Notes: generated from the letters alone by a model not told the origin. Positions 43,688 through 55,033 are shown, counted from the first letter of the stretch. The stretch: 64,000 bases of DNA from Ideonella sp. (GCA_015075165.1 JABTUY010000003.1:310001-374000), one strand, 5' to 3'. A program made the numbers and translations.

Positions 43688-44467
43688 ATGGTCACCAAGC
43701 CGCGTGCGCCCGCCCAGGCCAGCCCGACGATCCAGGTCATCGAGCGGATGTTCGCACTGCTCGACGTGCTGGCGTCGCAGCCTGATCCGGTGCCGCTGAA
43801 GCAGCTGACCGAGCGCACCGGTCTGCACCCGTCGACCGCGCACCGCATCCTCAACGATCTGGTGATCGGGCGCTTCGTCGATCGCCCCGAACCCGGCGCC
43901 TACCGGCTCGGCATGCGGCTGCTCGAGCTGGGCAACCTGGTGAAGGCGCGTCTCGACGTGCGCGACGCGGCGCTGGGTCCGATGCGAGAGCTGCACAAGC
44001 TGACGCACCAGCCGGTGAACCTCTCGGTGCGACAAGGCGATGAGATCGTCTATATCGAGCGCACCTACAGCGAGCGTTCGGGCATGCAGGTGGTGCGTGC
44101 GGTCGGCGGCCGAGCGCCGCTGCACCTCACCTCGGTCGGCAAGCTGTTCCTGGCGTTCGACGACCCGCAGCGCGTGCGTGCCTACGCCACGCGCACCGGC
44201 CTGGCCGGGCACACACGCAACAGCATCACCGACCTGGCACGGCTCGAACGCGAACTGCACCAGGTACGCCAGACCGCGGTGGCCCGCGACGACGAGGAGC
44301 TCGAACTGGGTGTGCGCTGTCTGGCCGCGGGCATCTTCGACGACCAGGCGAGCCTGGTGGCCGGGCTGTCGGTGTCGGCGCCGGCCGACCGGCTGGAAGA
44401 GGCCTGGCTAGAACGAGTCCGAGCCACTGCGGCCCAGATCTCCGTCGCTCTGGGTTACCGCCGCTGA
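43688..44467 (+). CDS. IclR family transcriptional regulator
   Basis: The 259-residue regulator has an N-terminal winged helix (IQVIERMFALLDVLAS to HRILNDLVIGRFV, residues 15-75) and a C-terminal GAF-like effector domain with GLSVSAPADRL near residue 230. IclR proteins control catabolic genes by sensing small acids. No adjacent catabolic gene is obvious: hpnE lies upstream with an 81-base gap, and the downstream neighbour is convergent. The last 60 bases overlap the 3' end of the opposite-strand endopeptidase gene. Confidence 0.92.
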   Translation: MVTKPRAPAQASPTIQVIERMFALLDVLASQPDPVPLKQLTERTGLHPSTAHRILNDLVIGRFVDRPEPGAYRLGMRLLELGNLVKARLDVRDAALGPMRELHKLTHQPVNLSVRQGDEIVYIERTYSERSGMQVVRAVGGRAPLHLTSVGKLFLAFDDPQRVRAYATRTGLAGHTRNSITDLARLERELHQVRQTAVARDDEELELGVRCLAAGIFDDQASLVAGLSVSAPADRLEEAWLERVRATAAQISVALGYRR

Positions 44468-45523
44468 GCGCGACGGTTCCGCAGCCACAGCCGTCGGCTG
44501 GGCCGGCCGGTGTGCCTCGCTACCGGCAACGACCTGCGAGGCCACCGCCGGCAGCGAATCGAGCCAGCGACGAAGGCGCTGCGCGTCGCCGATGCGCGAA
44601 TAGCGGCCGGCCGAATCGAGCAGCACCATGATCAGCTTGCGGCCCGCCAGTTGCGCCTGCATCGCCAGGCAGCGCCCCGCCTCGGAGATGTAGCCGGTCT
44701 TCTGCACGCCGATCTCCCACGACGGGTTGCGCACCAGCGAGTTCGTGGTGTGGAACCGCACCATGCGCCGGCCGACCGGCACCACCGCCTCGGGCGAGGT
44801 GGAGTACTCGCGCATCTCGGGATGCTGGTACGCCGCCTTCACCAGCAACGCGAGATCGTGCGCGCTCGAGCGGTTGTCGCTGGACAGCCCGGTGGGCTCG
44901 ACGAAATGCGAGTCAGTCATGCCGAGTTCATTTGCCTTGCGGTTCATCGCCTCGACCAGCGCCGGCAGGCCACCCGGGTAGGCGGCGCCCAGCGAATACG
45001 CGGCACGGTTCTCCGAGGCCATCAGCGCGAGGTTCATCAACTCACCGCGCGTGAGCTTGGCGCCGACCTTCAGGCGCGAGCGGTTGTTGCGCGGCGTGTC
45101 GAGCGCGACCTTCTCGACCTCGAGCGTCTCGTCCATCGGCTGATGGGCATCGAGCACGACGATCGACGTCATCAGCTTCGTGATCGACGCAATCGGCAGC
45201 ACCGCGTCGGCGTTCTTGCTGAACAGCACCTCGTCGGTGTCCTGGTCGATCACCAGCGCGGCGCCGGATTTCAGATCGAGCGGATCGTCGGTGCGGTGCA
45301 GGCCTTCACGCTGACCCAGCGAGGGCCGCGCGGGAATCGCCCGGGCCTTGCGCCGCGCCTTTGTCGATGCCGCGGTCGCGGCAGAAACCTTGGCCTTGGG
45401 CTTGGCCGCCACCCGCGAGGAGGCCGGCCCGGCCGCCTGGACGGCAGTGGCGAACGCACAACAAGCGAAGGCGGCCACGGCGGCCGCCCAGATGCTCGAC
45501 AGACCTTCCAACACTTTGCCCAA
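44408..45523 (-). CDS. D-alanyl-D-alanine endopeptidase (PBP7/PbpG-like)
   Basis: This penicillin-binding, serine-acyl endopeptidase has a signal peptide (IWAAAVAAFACCAFATAVQA), active-site SITK (ASITKLM), SEN in ALMASENRAAYS and QKTGY as the KTG box. It trims peptidoglycan cross-links in the periplasm. The start is uncertain: TTG 45523 and GTG 45514 both give a signal peptide, and the promoter at 45599-45627 excludes starts further upstream. The C-terminal 20 residues overlap the IclR gene on the other strand. About 371 residues. Confidence 0.88.
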   Translation of the reverse strand: MGKVLEGLSSIWAAAVAAFACCAFATAVQAAGPASSRVAAKPKAKVSAATAASTKARRKARAIPARPSLGQREGLHRTDDPLDLKSGAALVIDQDTDEVLFSKNADAVLPIASITKLMTSIVVLDAHQPMDETLEVEKVALDTPRNNRSRLKVGAKLTRGELMNLALMASENRAAYSLGAAYPGGLPALVEAMNRKANELGMTDSHFVEPTGLSSDNRSSAHDLALLVKAAYQHPEMREYSTSPEAVVPVGRRMVRFHTTNSLVRNPSWEIGVQKTGYISEAGRCLAMQAQLAGRKLIMVLLDSAGRYSRIGDAQRLRRWLDSLPAVASQVVAGSEAHRPAQPTAVAAEPSRSAAVTQSDGDLGRSGSDSF

Positions 45524-45598
45524 CGACGTGCCCCGACTGCTTCTTGCTTGCACAGCGCCACCGCAATGACGGGCGGCGCAACGCACCGCATTCGGCGC

Positions 45599-45627
45599 AG
45601 TGTAGCCACCCCCCAAAACGCGGGCAA
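45599..45627 (-). promoter_or_regulatory. Promoter of the PBP7-like gene
   Basis: On the minus strand TTGCCC (45622-45627), a 17-base spacer and TACACT (45599-45604) form a sigma70-like promoter. A second, overlapping candidate (TTGAGG with TGATAT/GATATT) lies further upstream in the same AT-richer stretch. The remaining gap up to leuA (45628-45795) shows nothing else I can name. Confidence 0.55.
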
Positions 45628-45795
45628 TATCAAACGCTTAGGGAATTATCCTCAAGTGGCGAGAACGCCAAAATCCGCACGCGCATCGAGCACACGCCGC
45701 CGCTCGCCGAGGTTGTTTCGCTGGGCAATTGGCCGGGTACGTCGCAGCCGGCCCTCTTGCGGGGGCAGGACGCCTGCCGTGTCCTTGCCACAGCG

Positions 45796-47337
45796 TCAGC
45801 CCTGCGCGGCGACCCGATCCGGGCTATGGTGCAGCTTGTTGAGCGCGGAGATGTAGGCCTTCGCAGACGCGACGACGATGTCGGGGTCGGCGCCGACGCC
45901 GTTGACCACACGGCCGCCGAGTTGCAGCCGCACCGTCACCTCACCCTGCGACTCGGTGCTGCCCGAGGTGATGGCGTTCACCGAGTACAGCAGCAGCTCG
46001 GCCCCTGAGCACACCTTCGACTCGATCGCCTTCAGGATCGCATCGACCGGCCCGTTGCCGTCGCTCTCGGCCACATGCTCGGTGTCGCCGATGGCGAAGC
46101 TCACCGTCGCGTGCGGCCGTTCGCCGGTTTCGCTGTGCTGGCGCAGGTTCAGCAACCGGTAGTGCTCGCGCTGCTGCGTCAGGCTCTCGTCGTTGACCAG
46201 CGCCAGGATGTCCTCGTCGAAGATGTCGCTCTTGCGGTCGGCCAGATCCTTGAAGCGCGCGAACGCCGCATTGATGTCGGCCTCCGATTCCATCGCGATG
46301 CCCAGTTCTTGCAGGCGCTGCTTGAACGCGTTGCGGCCCGACAGCTTGCCCAGCACGATGCGATTGGCCGTCCAGCCCACGTCCTCGGCGCGCATGATCT
46401 CGTAGGTGTCGCGTGCCTTCAGAACGCCATCTTGGTGGATGCCCGAGGCGTGCGCGAACGCGTTGGCGCCGACCACCGCCTTGTTGGGTTGCACGACGAA
46501 GCCGGTGGTCTGGCTGACCATGCGCGACGCCGGCACGATCTGCGTGGTATCGACGCCGAGCTCGAGCCCGAAGTAGTCGCGCCGCGTGCGCACCGCCATC
46601 ACCACCTCCTCGAGCGAGCAGTTGCCCGCGCGCTCGCCGAGGCCGTTGATCGTGCACTCGATCTGCCGTGCGCCACCGATCTTCACGCCGGCCAACGAGT
46701 TGGCCACCGCCATGCCGAGGTCGTTGTGGCAGTGCACCGACCAGACGGCCTTGCCGGAGTTGGGCACGCGCTCGCGCAGCATGGCGATGAAGCCGCCGTA
46801 CAGCTCGGGCACGGCGTAGCCGACCGTGTCGGGAATATTGATCGTCGTCGCGCCTTCGCGGATCGCCACTTCGAGCACGCGGCACAGGAAGTCGGCGTCC
46901 GAGCGGTAGCCGTCCTCGGGCGAGAACTCCACGTCGTCGCACAGGTTGCGCGCGAACCGCACCGCGAGCTTGGCCTGCTCGAACACCTGCTCCGGCGTCA
47001 TGCGCAGCTTCTTCTCCATGTGCAGCGCGCTGGTCGCGATGAAGGTGTGGATGCGCGCGCGCGCCGCCGGCTTCAGCGCCTCGGCCGCGCGCGAGATGTC
47101 GCGGTCGTTGGCACGCGCCAGCGAGCACACCGTGCTCTCGCGCACGACACCGGCGATCGCCTTCACGGCCTCGAAGTCGCCGTTGGACGATGCCGCGAAG
47201 CCGGCTTCGATCACGTCGACGCGCAGCCGCTCGAGCTGGCGCGCGATACGCAGCTTCTCGTCGCGCGTCATCGACGCGCCGGGCGATTGCTCGCCGTCGC
47301 GCAACGTGGTGTCGAAGATGATCAGCTTGTCGGCCAT
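45796..47337 (-). CDS. leuA: 2-isopropylmalate synthase, type 1 (513 residues)
   Basis: This TIM-barrel enzyme condenses acetyl-CoA with 2-oxoisovalerate, the first committed step to leucine. [12 protein letters not shown] carries the metal aspartate, HCHNDLG the metal histidines, [15 protein letters not shown] follows, and a C-terminal domain (from about 390) is the leucine-binding regulatory region. It is the second leuA in a row, 28 bases after the longer type, so both are on one transcript. Members of this type usually stand alone after pssA in Burkholderiales. Confidence 0.95.
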   Translation of the reverse strand: MADKLIIFDTTLRDGEQSPGASMTRDEKLRIARQLERLRVDVIEAGFAASSNGDFEAVKAIAGVVRESTVCSLARANDRDISRAAEALKPAARARIHTFIATSALHMEKKLRMTPEQVFEQAKLAVRFARNLCDDVEFSPEDGYRSDADFLCRVLEVAIREGATTINIPDTVGYAVPELYGGFIAMLRERVPNSGKAVWSVHCHNDLGMAVANSLAGVKIGGARQIECTINGLGERAGNCSLEEVVMAVRTRRDYFGLELGVDTTQIVPASRMVSQTTGFVVQPNKAVVGANAFAHASGIHQDGVLKARDTYEIMRAEDVGWTANRIVLGKLSGRNAFKQRLQELGIAMESEADINAAFARFKDLADRKSDIFDEDILALVNDESLTQQREHYRLLNLRQHSETGERPHATVSFAIGDTEHVAESDGNGPVDAILKAIESKVCSGAELLLYSVNAITSGSTESQGEVTVRLQLGGRVVNGVGADPDIVVASAKAYISALNKLHHSPDRVAAQG

Positions 47338-47365
47338 GGAGCACTCCCGGGTTGGCGCGGTGATG

Positions 47366-49051
47366 TTACGCGGGCTCGGCGGCCCCACGCCGGTTCGCCG
47401 GGGCATGCACCCGCCGCAGGCCCGACATCACCGCGCTCAGCGACGCGGTGACGATGTTGCGATCGAGGCCGACGCCGAAGCAGGTCTGCTCGCCGACGCG
47501 CAGCTCGACGTAGGCCACCGCCCGCGCGTCGGAGCCGCTCGTCACGGCATGCTCGTGGTAGTCAAGCACGCGAATCGACGCATCGGTGTGCGCCTGCAGC
47601 GCCGCGACGAAGGCATCGATCGGTCCGTTGCCGGTGCCGACCAGCACCTGGCGCCGCCCGGGTGCCAGCTCCACATCGGCGCGCACGAGCACACGCCCGC
47701 CGGCCTGCTCGCTGACCGACGGATGCGCCACGGCCGGCAGGCCGATGCCGTACTCGGCGTCGAAGATCGCCTTGATCTGCGCCGCGTCGAGCTCCTTGCC
47801 GGTGCCATCGGTCACCGCCTGCACGACACGGCTGAACTCGATCTGCAGGCGCCGCGGCAGCTCCAGCCCGTACTCGTGTTCGAGCAGGTAGGCGATGCCA
47901 CCCTTGCCCGACTGGCTGTTGACGCGAATCACCGCGTCGTAGCTGCGCCCGAGATCCTTCGGGTCGATCGGCAGGTAAGGCATCTGCCAGACTTCACTGT
48001 CGCGTCGTGCGGCGAACGCCTTCTTGATCGCATCCTGGTGCGAACCCGAGAACGAGGTGTAGACCAGGTCGCCGACGTACGGATGGCGCGGATGCACCGG
48101 CAGCTGGTTGCAGTGCTCGACGCAGCGTCGCACCTCGTCGATGTCGGAGAAGTCGAGCCCCGGCGAGACACCCTGCGTGTACAGGTTCAGCGCGATGTTC
48201 ACCAGGTCGACGTTGCCGGTGCGCTCGCCGTTGCCGAACAGGCAGCCCTCGATGCGGTCGGCTCCGGCCATCAGCGCGAACTCGCCGGCCGCGGTGCCGG
48301 TGCCGCGATCGTTGTGCGGGTGCACCGACAGCACGATCGCATCGCGGCGTGCCAGATGGCGATGCATCCACTCGATCATGTCGGCGAAGATGTTCGGCGT
48401 GCTGTGCTCTACCGCCGACGGCAGGTTGACGATGCACTTGCGTGCCGGCGTGGGCTGCCAGACCTCGGTCACCGCATCGACCACGCGCTTAGCGAAGGCG
48501 AGCTCGGTGCCGGAGAACATCTCGGGCGAATATTGGAACACCCATTCGGTCTGCGGCTGGCGTGCCGCCAGGTCGCGGATCAGGCGCGCATGCGTGGTGG
48601 CCAGCTCGACCACGCCGTCTTCGTCGAGGCCGAGAACCACGTCGCGCATCACCGGCGCGGTGGCGTTGTACAGGTGCACGATCGCACGCCTGGCACCGGT
48701 CAGCGCCTCGAAGGTGCGAGTGATCAGTTCTGGCCGCGCCTGCGTCAGCACCTGGATCGTCACGTCGTCGGGCACCCGATCGCGCTCGACCAGCATCCGC
48801 ACGAAGTCGAAATCGGTCTGCGACGCCGACGGGAATCCGACCTCGATCTCCTTGAAGCCGATGCGCAGCAGCATCTCGAACATGCGCAGCTTGCGCTCGC
48901 CGTTCATCGGCTCGATCAGCGCCTGGTTGCCGTCGCGCAGGTCGACGCTGCACCACCGCGGCGCGCGCGTCAGCACGGCGTCGGGCCAGCGGCGGTCCGG
49001 CAGGCGCACCGGTGCAAAGGCGCGGTACTTGAGTTGCGGTTGCTTCAACAT
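47366..49051 (-). CDS. leuA: 2-isopropylmalate synthase, long type (561 residues)
   Basis: This is a second, diverged 2-isopropylmalate synthase of the enterobacterial/actinobacterial long type: [47 protein letters not shown] (metal histidines) and a C-terminal regulatory domain with [17 protein letters not shown]. It catalyses the same reaction as the next gene. GAGGAA lies about 6 bases before ATG 49051. A leader peptide and terminator lie directly before it, so this pair of genes is the attenuated part of the block. Confidence 0.94.
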   Translation of the reverse strand: MLKQPQLKYRAFAPVRLPDRRWPDAVLTRAPRWCSVDLRDGNQALIEPMNGERKLRMFEMLLRIGFKEIEVGFPSASQTDFDFVRMLVERDRVPDDVTIQVLTQARPELITRTFEALTGARRAIVHLYNATAPVMRDVVLGLDEDGVVELATTHARLIRDLAARQPQTEWVFQYSPEMFSGTELAFAKRVVDAVTEVWQPTPARKCIVNLPSAVEHSTPNIFADMIEWMHRHLARRDAIVLSVHPHNDRGTGTAAGEFALMAGADRIEGCLFGNGERTGNVDLVNIALNLYTQGVSPGLDFSDIDEVRRCVEHCNQLPVHPRHPYVGDLVYTSFSGSHQDAIKKAFAARRDSEVWQMPYLPIDPKDLGRSYDAVIRVNSQSGKGGIAYLLEHEYGLELPRRLQIEFSRVVQAVTDGTGKELDAAQIKAIFDAEYGIGLPAVAHPSVSEQAGGRVLVRADVELAPGRRQVLVGTGNGPIDAFVAALQAHTDASIRVLDYHEHAVTSGSDARAVAYVELRVGEQTCFGVGLDRNIVTASLSAVMSGLRRVHAPANRRGAAEPA

Positions 49052-49074
49052 GGCGTTCCTCGGGTGGGGTGCTG

Positions 49075-49128
49075 GCAACCTGCGCTCAAGAAAGACCAAC
49101 GGCCCGCTGCAGGTTGCATACGGGCCGT
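49075..49128 (-). terminator. Attenuator terminator of the leuA leader, with alternative pairings
   Basis: On the minus strand an 8-base stem ACGGCCCG/CGGGCCGT (49121-49128 with 49099-49106) is followed by TGGTCTTTCTT, an intrinsic terminator. Its 5' arm can instead pair with the end of the leader peptide reading frame: ACGGGC at 49165-49170 matches GCCCGT at 49120-49125. The terminator loop GCAACCTGC (49109-49117) is complementary to GCAGGTTGC at 49075-49083, near the leuA ribosome site. This is the layout of ribosome-controlled attenuation. Confidence 0.75.
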
Positions 49129-49157
49129 CGAGATCGCAAACAACAGGACGTGGACGA

Positions 49158-49244
49158 TCAGCGAGCCCGTGGGTCTCCTAGCAATAGGGCCAGCGAAAGC
49201 GGGGTCGCGCGCGTCATGACGCCGACTGTAGCACGGCCGGGCAT
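49158..49244 (-). CDS. Leucine-rich leader peptide of the leuA attenuator
   Basis: A 28-codon frame starts at ATG 49244, whose A is the last base of the pssA stop (TGATG), and ends at 49158. An inner ATG at 49217 gives 19 residues reading [19 protein letters not shown]. It has five leucines, three in a row (CTA TTG CTA), using codons rare in this GC-rich genome. Ribosomes would stall there when leucyl-tRNA is scarce, freeing the antiterminator and allowing leuA transcription. A TACAGT -10-like box lies 7 bases before the inner ATG, so an internal promoter could make that start leaderless. Confidence 0.75.
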   Translation of the reverse strand: MPGRATVGVMTRATPLSLALLLGDPRAR

Positions 49245-50077
49245 CAGCGATGCAAGCCCTGCTCGTCGGGCTCGTCGGTCGAGGTGGCGATCACGCTCAC
49301 CGGCTTGCCCTTGGCGCGCTTGTAGCCATAGACCACGTAGCCGGACACACCGTAGGCGACGAACGCGACGAACAGCACCAGCGGCGGATCGATGTTGACC
49401 ACGGCGATCGCCAGCGCGATGGCGACGATCACGATGAACGGCACCGAGCGCTTGAAGCTGATGTCCTTGAAGCTGTAGAAGGGCACGTTGGTGACCATCG
49501 TCAGGCCGGCGTACAGCGTGACGACGAAGGCAGCCCAGGCCAGCCAATCGATCCGCTCGACGTCCTTGAAGCCGTAGGCATCGAGCACCCAGATGAAGCC
49601 GACCACCAGCGCCGCCGCGGCCGGGCTCGGCAGACCCTGGAAGAAGCGCTTGTCGACGACCGCCAGGTTGGTGTTGAAGCGCGCCAGCCGCAGCGCCGCG
49701 CAGGCGCAGTAGACGAACGCGGCGATCCAGCCGGCCTTGCCCAGGCCCTTGAGCGCCCACTCGTAGACGATGAGCGCCGGCGCCGCGCCGAAGCTGACCA
49801 TGTCCGACAGGCTGTCCATCTGCTCGCCGAACGCGCTCTGCGTGCGCGTCATGCGCGCCACGCGGCCGTCGAGGCTGTCGAGCACCATCGCGCAGAACAC
49901 GCCGATCGCCGCATTCTCGAAGCGATCGTTCATCGCCATCACGATCGCGTAGAAGCCGCCGAACAGCGCGGCCACCGTGAACAGGTTGGGCAGGATGTAG
50001 ATGCCCTTGCGCCGCGGCGAAAGAGGCGGACCCTGCTCGATCACGCTGTCGGGGTCGGCGTGCAGGTGATCGTTCAT
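49244..50077 (-). CDS. pssA: CDP-diacylglycerol--serine O-phosphatidyltransferase
   Basis: The 277-residue CDP-alcohol phosphatidyltransferase makes phosphatidylserine, precursor of phosphatidylethanolamine, in the inner membrane. The signature D-G-x2-A-R-x8-G-x3-D-x3-D is seen in LDGRVARMTRTQSAFGEQMDS. About eight hydrophobic segments follow. It sits in the ilv-leu block as in other Burkholderiales, but the usual psd (decarboxylase) is absent between ilvC and pssA. The 168-base gap upstream (50078-50245) has no clear gene. The stop overlaps the leuA leader start. Confidence 0.94.
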   Translation of the reverse strand: MNDHLHADPDSVIEQGPPLSPRRKGIYILPNLFTVAALFGGFYAIVMAMNDRFENAAIGVFCAMVLDSLDGRVARMTRTQSAFGEQMDSLSDMVSFGAAPALIVYEWALKGLGKAGWIAAFVYCACAALRLARFNTNLAVVDKRFFQGLPSPAAAALVVGFIWVLDAYGFKDVERIDWLAWAAFVVTLYAGLTMVTNVPFYSFKDISFKRSVPFIVIVAIALAIAVVNIDPPLVLFVAFVAYGVSGYVVYGYKRAKGKPVSVIATSTDEPDEQGLHR

Positions 50078-50245
50078 CGTCCCGCTCTGCAGGCGCGAGC
50101 CGCGATCGGTTGCGGTCCCCGTCGACCAGATCGTCGACCCCGGTCCACGGCAGCGAGCGCCGAGAATGCCGGCCGCGCCTGCGCGCGGACGGCCGGCGCG
50201 AACGGGCCCGCGCATGCAGGCGCGGGCCTGCCGTTCAAGGCGTGC

Positions 50246-51883
<1,638 letters not shown>

Positions 51884-51972
51884 TCAGTCGTCGAACAAAT
51901 CGACCGCCGTCGCCCTCGGCTGCCGGCTGCGCGTGGCGCGTGTGGCGCCACCGCGGCAGGCCGCCCCGGGCG

Positions 51973-53754
51973 TCAGAGGTCTTCCGAACCGAGCAGCATC
52001 TCGGTGATGCCCTTGCCCGCCTTGACCATCGGCCAGACGTTCTCGGTGGGGTCGGTGCGAAAGTCGAGGAAGACCGTGCGGTCCTTCAGCCGGATCGCCT
52101 CGCGCAGCGCCGGCTCCACGTCGGCCGGCTTCTCCACCAGCAGGCCGACGTGCCCGTAGGCCTCGGCCAGCTTGACGAAGTCGGGCAGCGCGTCCATGTA
52201 GGTGTGCGAATAGCGGCCGCCGTAGTCGAGCTGCTGCCACTGCCGCACCATGCCGAGATAGCGGTTGTTCAGCGAGACGATCTTCACTGGCGTCTTGTAC
52301 TGCGCGCAGGTCGACAGCTCCTGGATGCACATCTGGATCGAGCCCTCGCCGGTGACGCAGAACACGTCGGCGTCGGGCTTGGCCAGCTTGATGCCCATCG
52401 CGTACGGCAGGCCGACGCCCATCGTGCCGAGCCCACCGGAGTTGATCCAGCGGCGCGGCTCCTCGAAGCCGTAGAACTGCGCCACCCACATCTGGTGCTG
52501 ACCGACGTCGGAGGTGACGTAGACGTCCTGGCCGCGCGTCAACTGCCACAGCGTCTCCACCACCTGCTGCGGCTTGATCACCTCGGTGCTGCGCCTGTAG
52601 CTCAGGCACTCGCGCTTGCGCCAGTCGTTGATCTGACTCCACCACGTCGACAGCGCGCTGGCGTCGGGTTTGGCCGCGCCCTCGCGCAGCTGCGCCAGCA
52701 GTTCCTGCAGCACGTCCTTCACGTCGCCGACGATCGGGATGTCGACCCGCACGCGCTTGGAGATCGACGACGGGTCGATGTCGATGTGCACGATCTTGCG
52801 CTCCACCGTCGCGAAATGCTTCGGGTTGCCGATCACGCGGTCGTCGAAACGCGCCCCGACGGCGAGCAGGACGTCGCAGTGCTGCATCGTCATGTTCGCT
52901 TCGTAGGTGCCGTGCATGCCGAGCATGCCGAGGAACTTGGGGTCGCTTGCCGCCGTGGCACCTAGCCCCATCAGCGTGTTGGTGCACGGGAAACCCAGCC
53001 AGTCGGCGAGCTCGCGCAACTCGGCCGCGGCGTTGCCCAGCACGACGCCGCCACCGGCGTAGATGTACGGCCGCTTGGCCGCCAGCAGCAGTTGCACTGC
53101 CTTGCGGATCTGCCCGCCGTGCCCCTTGCGCACCGGGTTGTACGAGCGCAGTTCGATGCGCTGCGGATAGGTGAATTCGGTCTGCTGGATCGTCACGTCC
53201 TTCGGCACGTCGACCACCACCGGGCCGGGGCGACCGGAGCGGGCGATGTGGAAGGCCTTTTTCATCGTCGACGCCAGGTCGCGCACGTCCTTGACGAGGA
53301 AGTTGTGCTTGACCACCGGACGCGTGATGCCGACGGTGTCGCACTCCTGGAAGGCGTCGAGGCCGATCGCCGCGGTGGGCACCTGGCCGGTGACGATCAC
53401 CATCGGGATCGAATCCATGTACGCGGTCGCGATGCCGGTCACCGCGTTGGTCACGCCGGGCCCCGAGGTGACCAGCGCAACGCCGACGTCGCCAGTGGCG
53501 CGTGCATACCCGTCGGCGGCGTGCACCGCGGCCTGCTCATGCCGCACCAGCACGTGCTCGATGCCCTGCTGCTTGTACAGCGCGTCGTAGGTGTAGAGCA
53601 CCGCGCCGCCGGGGTAGCCCCAGAGGTACTTGACCCCTTCGGCCTGCAGGCAGCGAACGATGATGTCGGCGCCGTTGAGAACTTCGGCACCGTCGGAGGG
53701 GGGTTGCGGTTGCGCCGAGGCGGCGCGTTTGATCTCCGCGGCAGACATGTCCAT
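51973..53754 (-). CDS. ilvB: Acetolactate synthase large subunit
   Basis: The 593-residue thiamine diphosphate enzyme condenses pyruvate to acetolactate, or pyruvate plus 2-oxobutyrate to acetohydroxybutyrate. The three domains are readable: PYR domain with HEQAAVHAADGYA (catalytic glutamate), FAD-binding middle domain, and PP domain with VTGEGSIQMCIQELS ending in SLNN for the metal-diphosphate site. ATG 53754 has AGAGG about 6 bases ahead; a second ATG is two codons on. A CATAAT -10-like box at 53903-53908 would give a leader of roughly 145 bases. Confidence 0.96.
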   Translation of the reverse strand: MDMSAAEIKRAASAQPQPPSDGAEVLNGADIIVRCLQAEGVKYLWGYPGGAVLYTYDALYKQQGIEHVLVRHEQAAVHAADGYARATGDVGVALVTSGPGVTNAVTGIATAYMDSIPMVIVTGQVPTAAIGLDAFQECDTVGITRPVVKHNFLVKDVRDLASTMKKAFHIARSGRPGPVVVDVPKDVTIQQTEFTYPQRIELRSYNPVRKGHGGQIRKAVQLLLAAKRPYIYAGGGVVLGNAAAELRELADWLGFPCTNTLMGLGATAASDPKFLGMLGMHGTYEANMTMQHCDVLLAVGARFDDRVIGNPKHFATVERKIVHIDIDPSSISKRVRVDIPIVGDVKDVLQELLAQLREGAAKPDASALSTWWSQINDWRKRECLSYRRSTEVIKPQQVVETLWQLTRGQDVYVTSDVGQHQMWVAQFYGFEEPRRWINSGGLGTMGVGLPYAMGIKLAKPDADVFCVTGEGSIQMCIQELSTCAQYKTPVKIVSLNNRYLGMVRQWQQLDYGGRYSHTYMDALPDFVKLAEAYGHVGLLVEKPADVEPALREAIRLKDRTVFLDFRTDPTENVWPMVKAGKGITEMLLGSEDL

Positions 53755-53981
53755 CTTGAACCTCTGTGAATTTCTCTGACGAAAAACCATCGGTGCCCCT
53801 CTTCGCACCCTCATGAGGTGGATTCGGAACCTGCGCGATTCGCGTCGGTGTGCCCGCCGTCGGGCCGCCGCTCGCGATCCAAAGAGCGTTGTGCGAAGCA
53901 GCATTATGTCATCGTCCGCGGCGCGTCCTGTCGCGGGCAATCCCGCCCGTGGGGCCGATGCGATAATCGCGCGCCTCGAAA

Positions 53982-54584
53982 ATGGGAGCCGCGCTGTACA
54001 CAGGCCGGCCCGCGCGTTTGGCCACCGACCACGAACTCACCGACTTCCTGAAGAGCGTCGAGAAGCGAGCCTTCAAGCGCACGGCCTACACGGTACGCGA
54101 CGACGATGCCGCGTTGGATATCGTGCAGGACTCGATGATCCGGCTGGCCGAGAAGTACGCCGATCGCCCGCCAGCCGAGCTGCCGCTGCTGTTCCAGCGC
54201 ATCCTGTCCAACGCCACGATGGACTGGTTCCGGCGCCAGCGCGTGCGCAATGCGGTGGTGCAAAACTTCTCGGAGTTCGAGTCCGATGGCGACAGCGCCG
54301 AGTTCGATCTGCTGGAAACTTTCGCCGTCGACGACGACTCCACCCGCACCGAGAGCGCCGCCGACAGCGTCGGCCGAACGCAGATCCTGCTGGGGATCGA
54401 ACAGGAGGTGAGTCAGTTGCCGCAACGTCAACGCGAGGCGTTTCTGCTGCGTTACTGGGAGGAGCTCGACGTGGCCGAAACGGCCGCCGTCATGGGTTGT
54501 TCCGAGGGCAGCGTCAAGACCCACTGTTCCAGGGCGGTTCATGCATTGGCCAAGGCCCTGCGAGCCAAGGGAATCACGCCATGA
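53982..54584 (+). CDS. ECF-type RNA polymerase sigma factor
   Basis: This 200-residue sigma factor has region 2 (LKSVEKRAFKRTAYTV, AALDIVQDSMIRLAEKY) and region 4 (LPQRQREAFLLRYWEELDVAETAAVMGCSEGSVKTHCSRA, with helix-turn-helix). It directs RNA polymerase to its own promoter set. ATG 53982 is shown; TTG 54018 is an alternative and would match relatives that begin near LATDHELTDFLK. A GATAAT at 53962-53967 may be its -10 box. Its stop overlaps the next gene, whose product has one membrane segment and could be its anti-sigma partner. Confidence 0.9.
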   Translation: MGAALYTGRPARLATDHELTDFLKSVEKRAFKRTAYTVRDDDAALDIVQDSMIRLAEKYADRPPAELPLLFQRILSNATMDWFRRQRVRNAVVQNFSEFESDGDSAEFDLLETFAVDDDSTRTESAADSVGRTQILLGIEQEVSQLPQRQREAFLLRYWEELDVAETAAVMGCSEGSVKTHCSRAVHALAKALRAKGITP

Positions 54585-55033
54585 ACGCCAGCGCTCGAAC
54601 CTCACAGGCAGCCTTCGCGCAGACGGCCCACCACGAAGTGGTGGAGGCCCGGGTCGCGCTGCGCATCGCCGGGCAGCTGAGCCAGGCCGCCGAGCAGTTG
54701 CCGCACGACATCACCGAACGGTTGCGGGTCGCCCGCGGCCTGGCGCTCGAGCGCGCCCGCGTGCAACGCAGGCTGTCGACGGCACCCGCGGTGCACGCCC
54801 AGGGCGGCACGCTGGCACTGTCGGGGCCCTCGTGGTGGTTGCGCTTGGCGTCGCTGGCACCGTTGGCGCTGCTGGTGGTCGGCCTGCTGGCCATCGAGCG
54901 CAGCTACGTCAACCAGCAGATCCGCGCCGCCGCCGAGATCGACGAAGCCATCCTCACCGACGACCTGCCACCCCAGGCGTACAGCGACCCGGGCTTCGCC
55001 GAGTACCTGAAGTCGCCGAAGACGGGCGACTAG
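54581..55033 (+). CDS. DUF3619 family single-span membrane protein, candidate anti-sigma factor
   Basis: This 150-residue protein has a soluble N-terminus with helical RIAGQLSQAAEQLPHDITERLRVARGLALERA and one membrane segment (WWLRLASLAPLALLVVGLLAI, around residue 90-110), then a short acidic periplasmic tail ending in GFAEYLKSPKTGD. It is translationally coupled to the sigma factor (ATGA overlap). Anti-sigma factors are often small, single-span and encoded just after their sigma, so this role is a reasonable inference, not shown by a known domain. Confidence 0.82.
   Translation: MNASARTSQAAFAQTAHHEVVEARVALRIAGQLSQAAEQLPHDITERLRVARGLALERARVQRRLSTAPAVHAQGGTLALSGPSWWLRLASLAPLALLVVGLLAIERSYVNQQIRAAAEIDEAILTDDLPPQAYSDPGFAEYLKSPKTGD

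Noticed and set aside
53755-53980. Leader peptide or attenuator before ilvB
   Set aside because: There is a 5-base stem followed by GATGG and a TTTTT run near 53780, but no reading frame rich in Ile/Leu/Val codons, and the stem is too short to support a terminator call.
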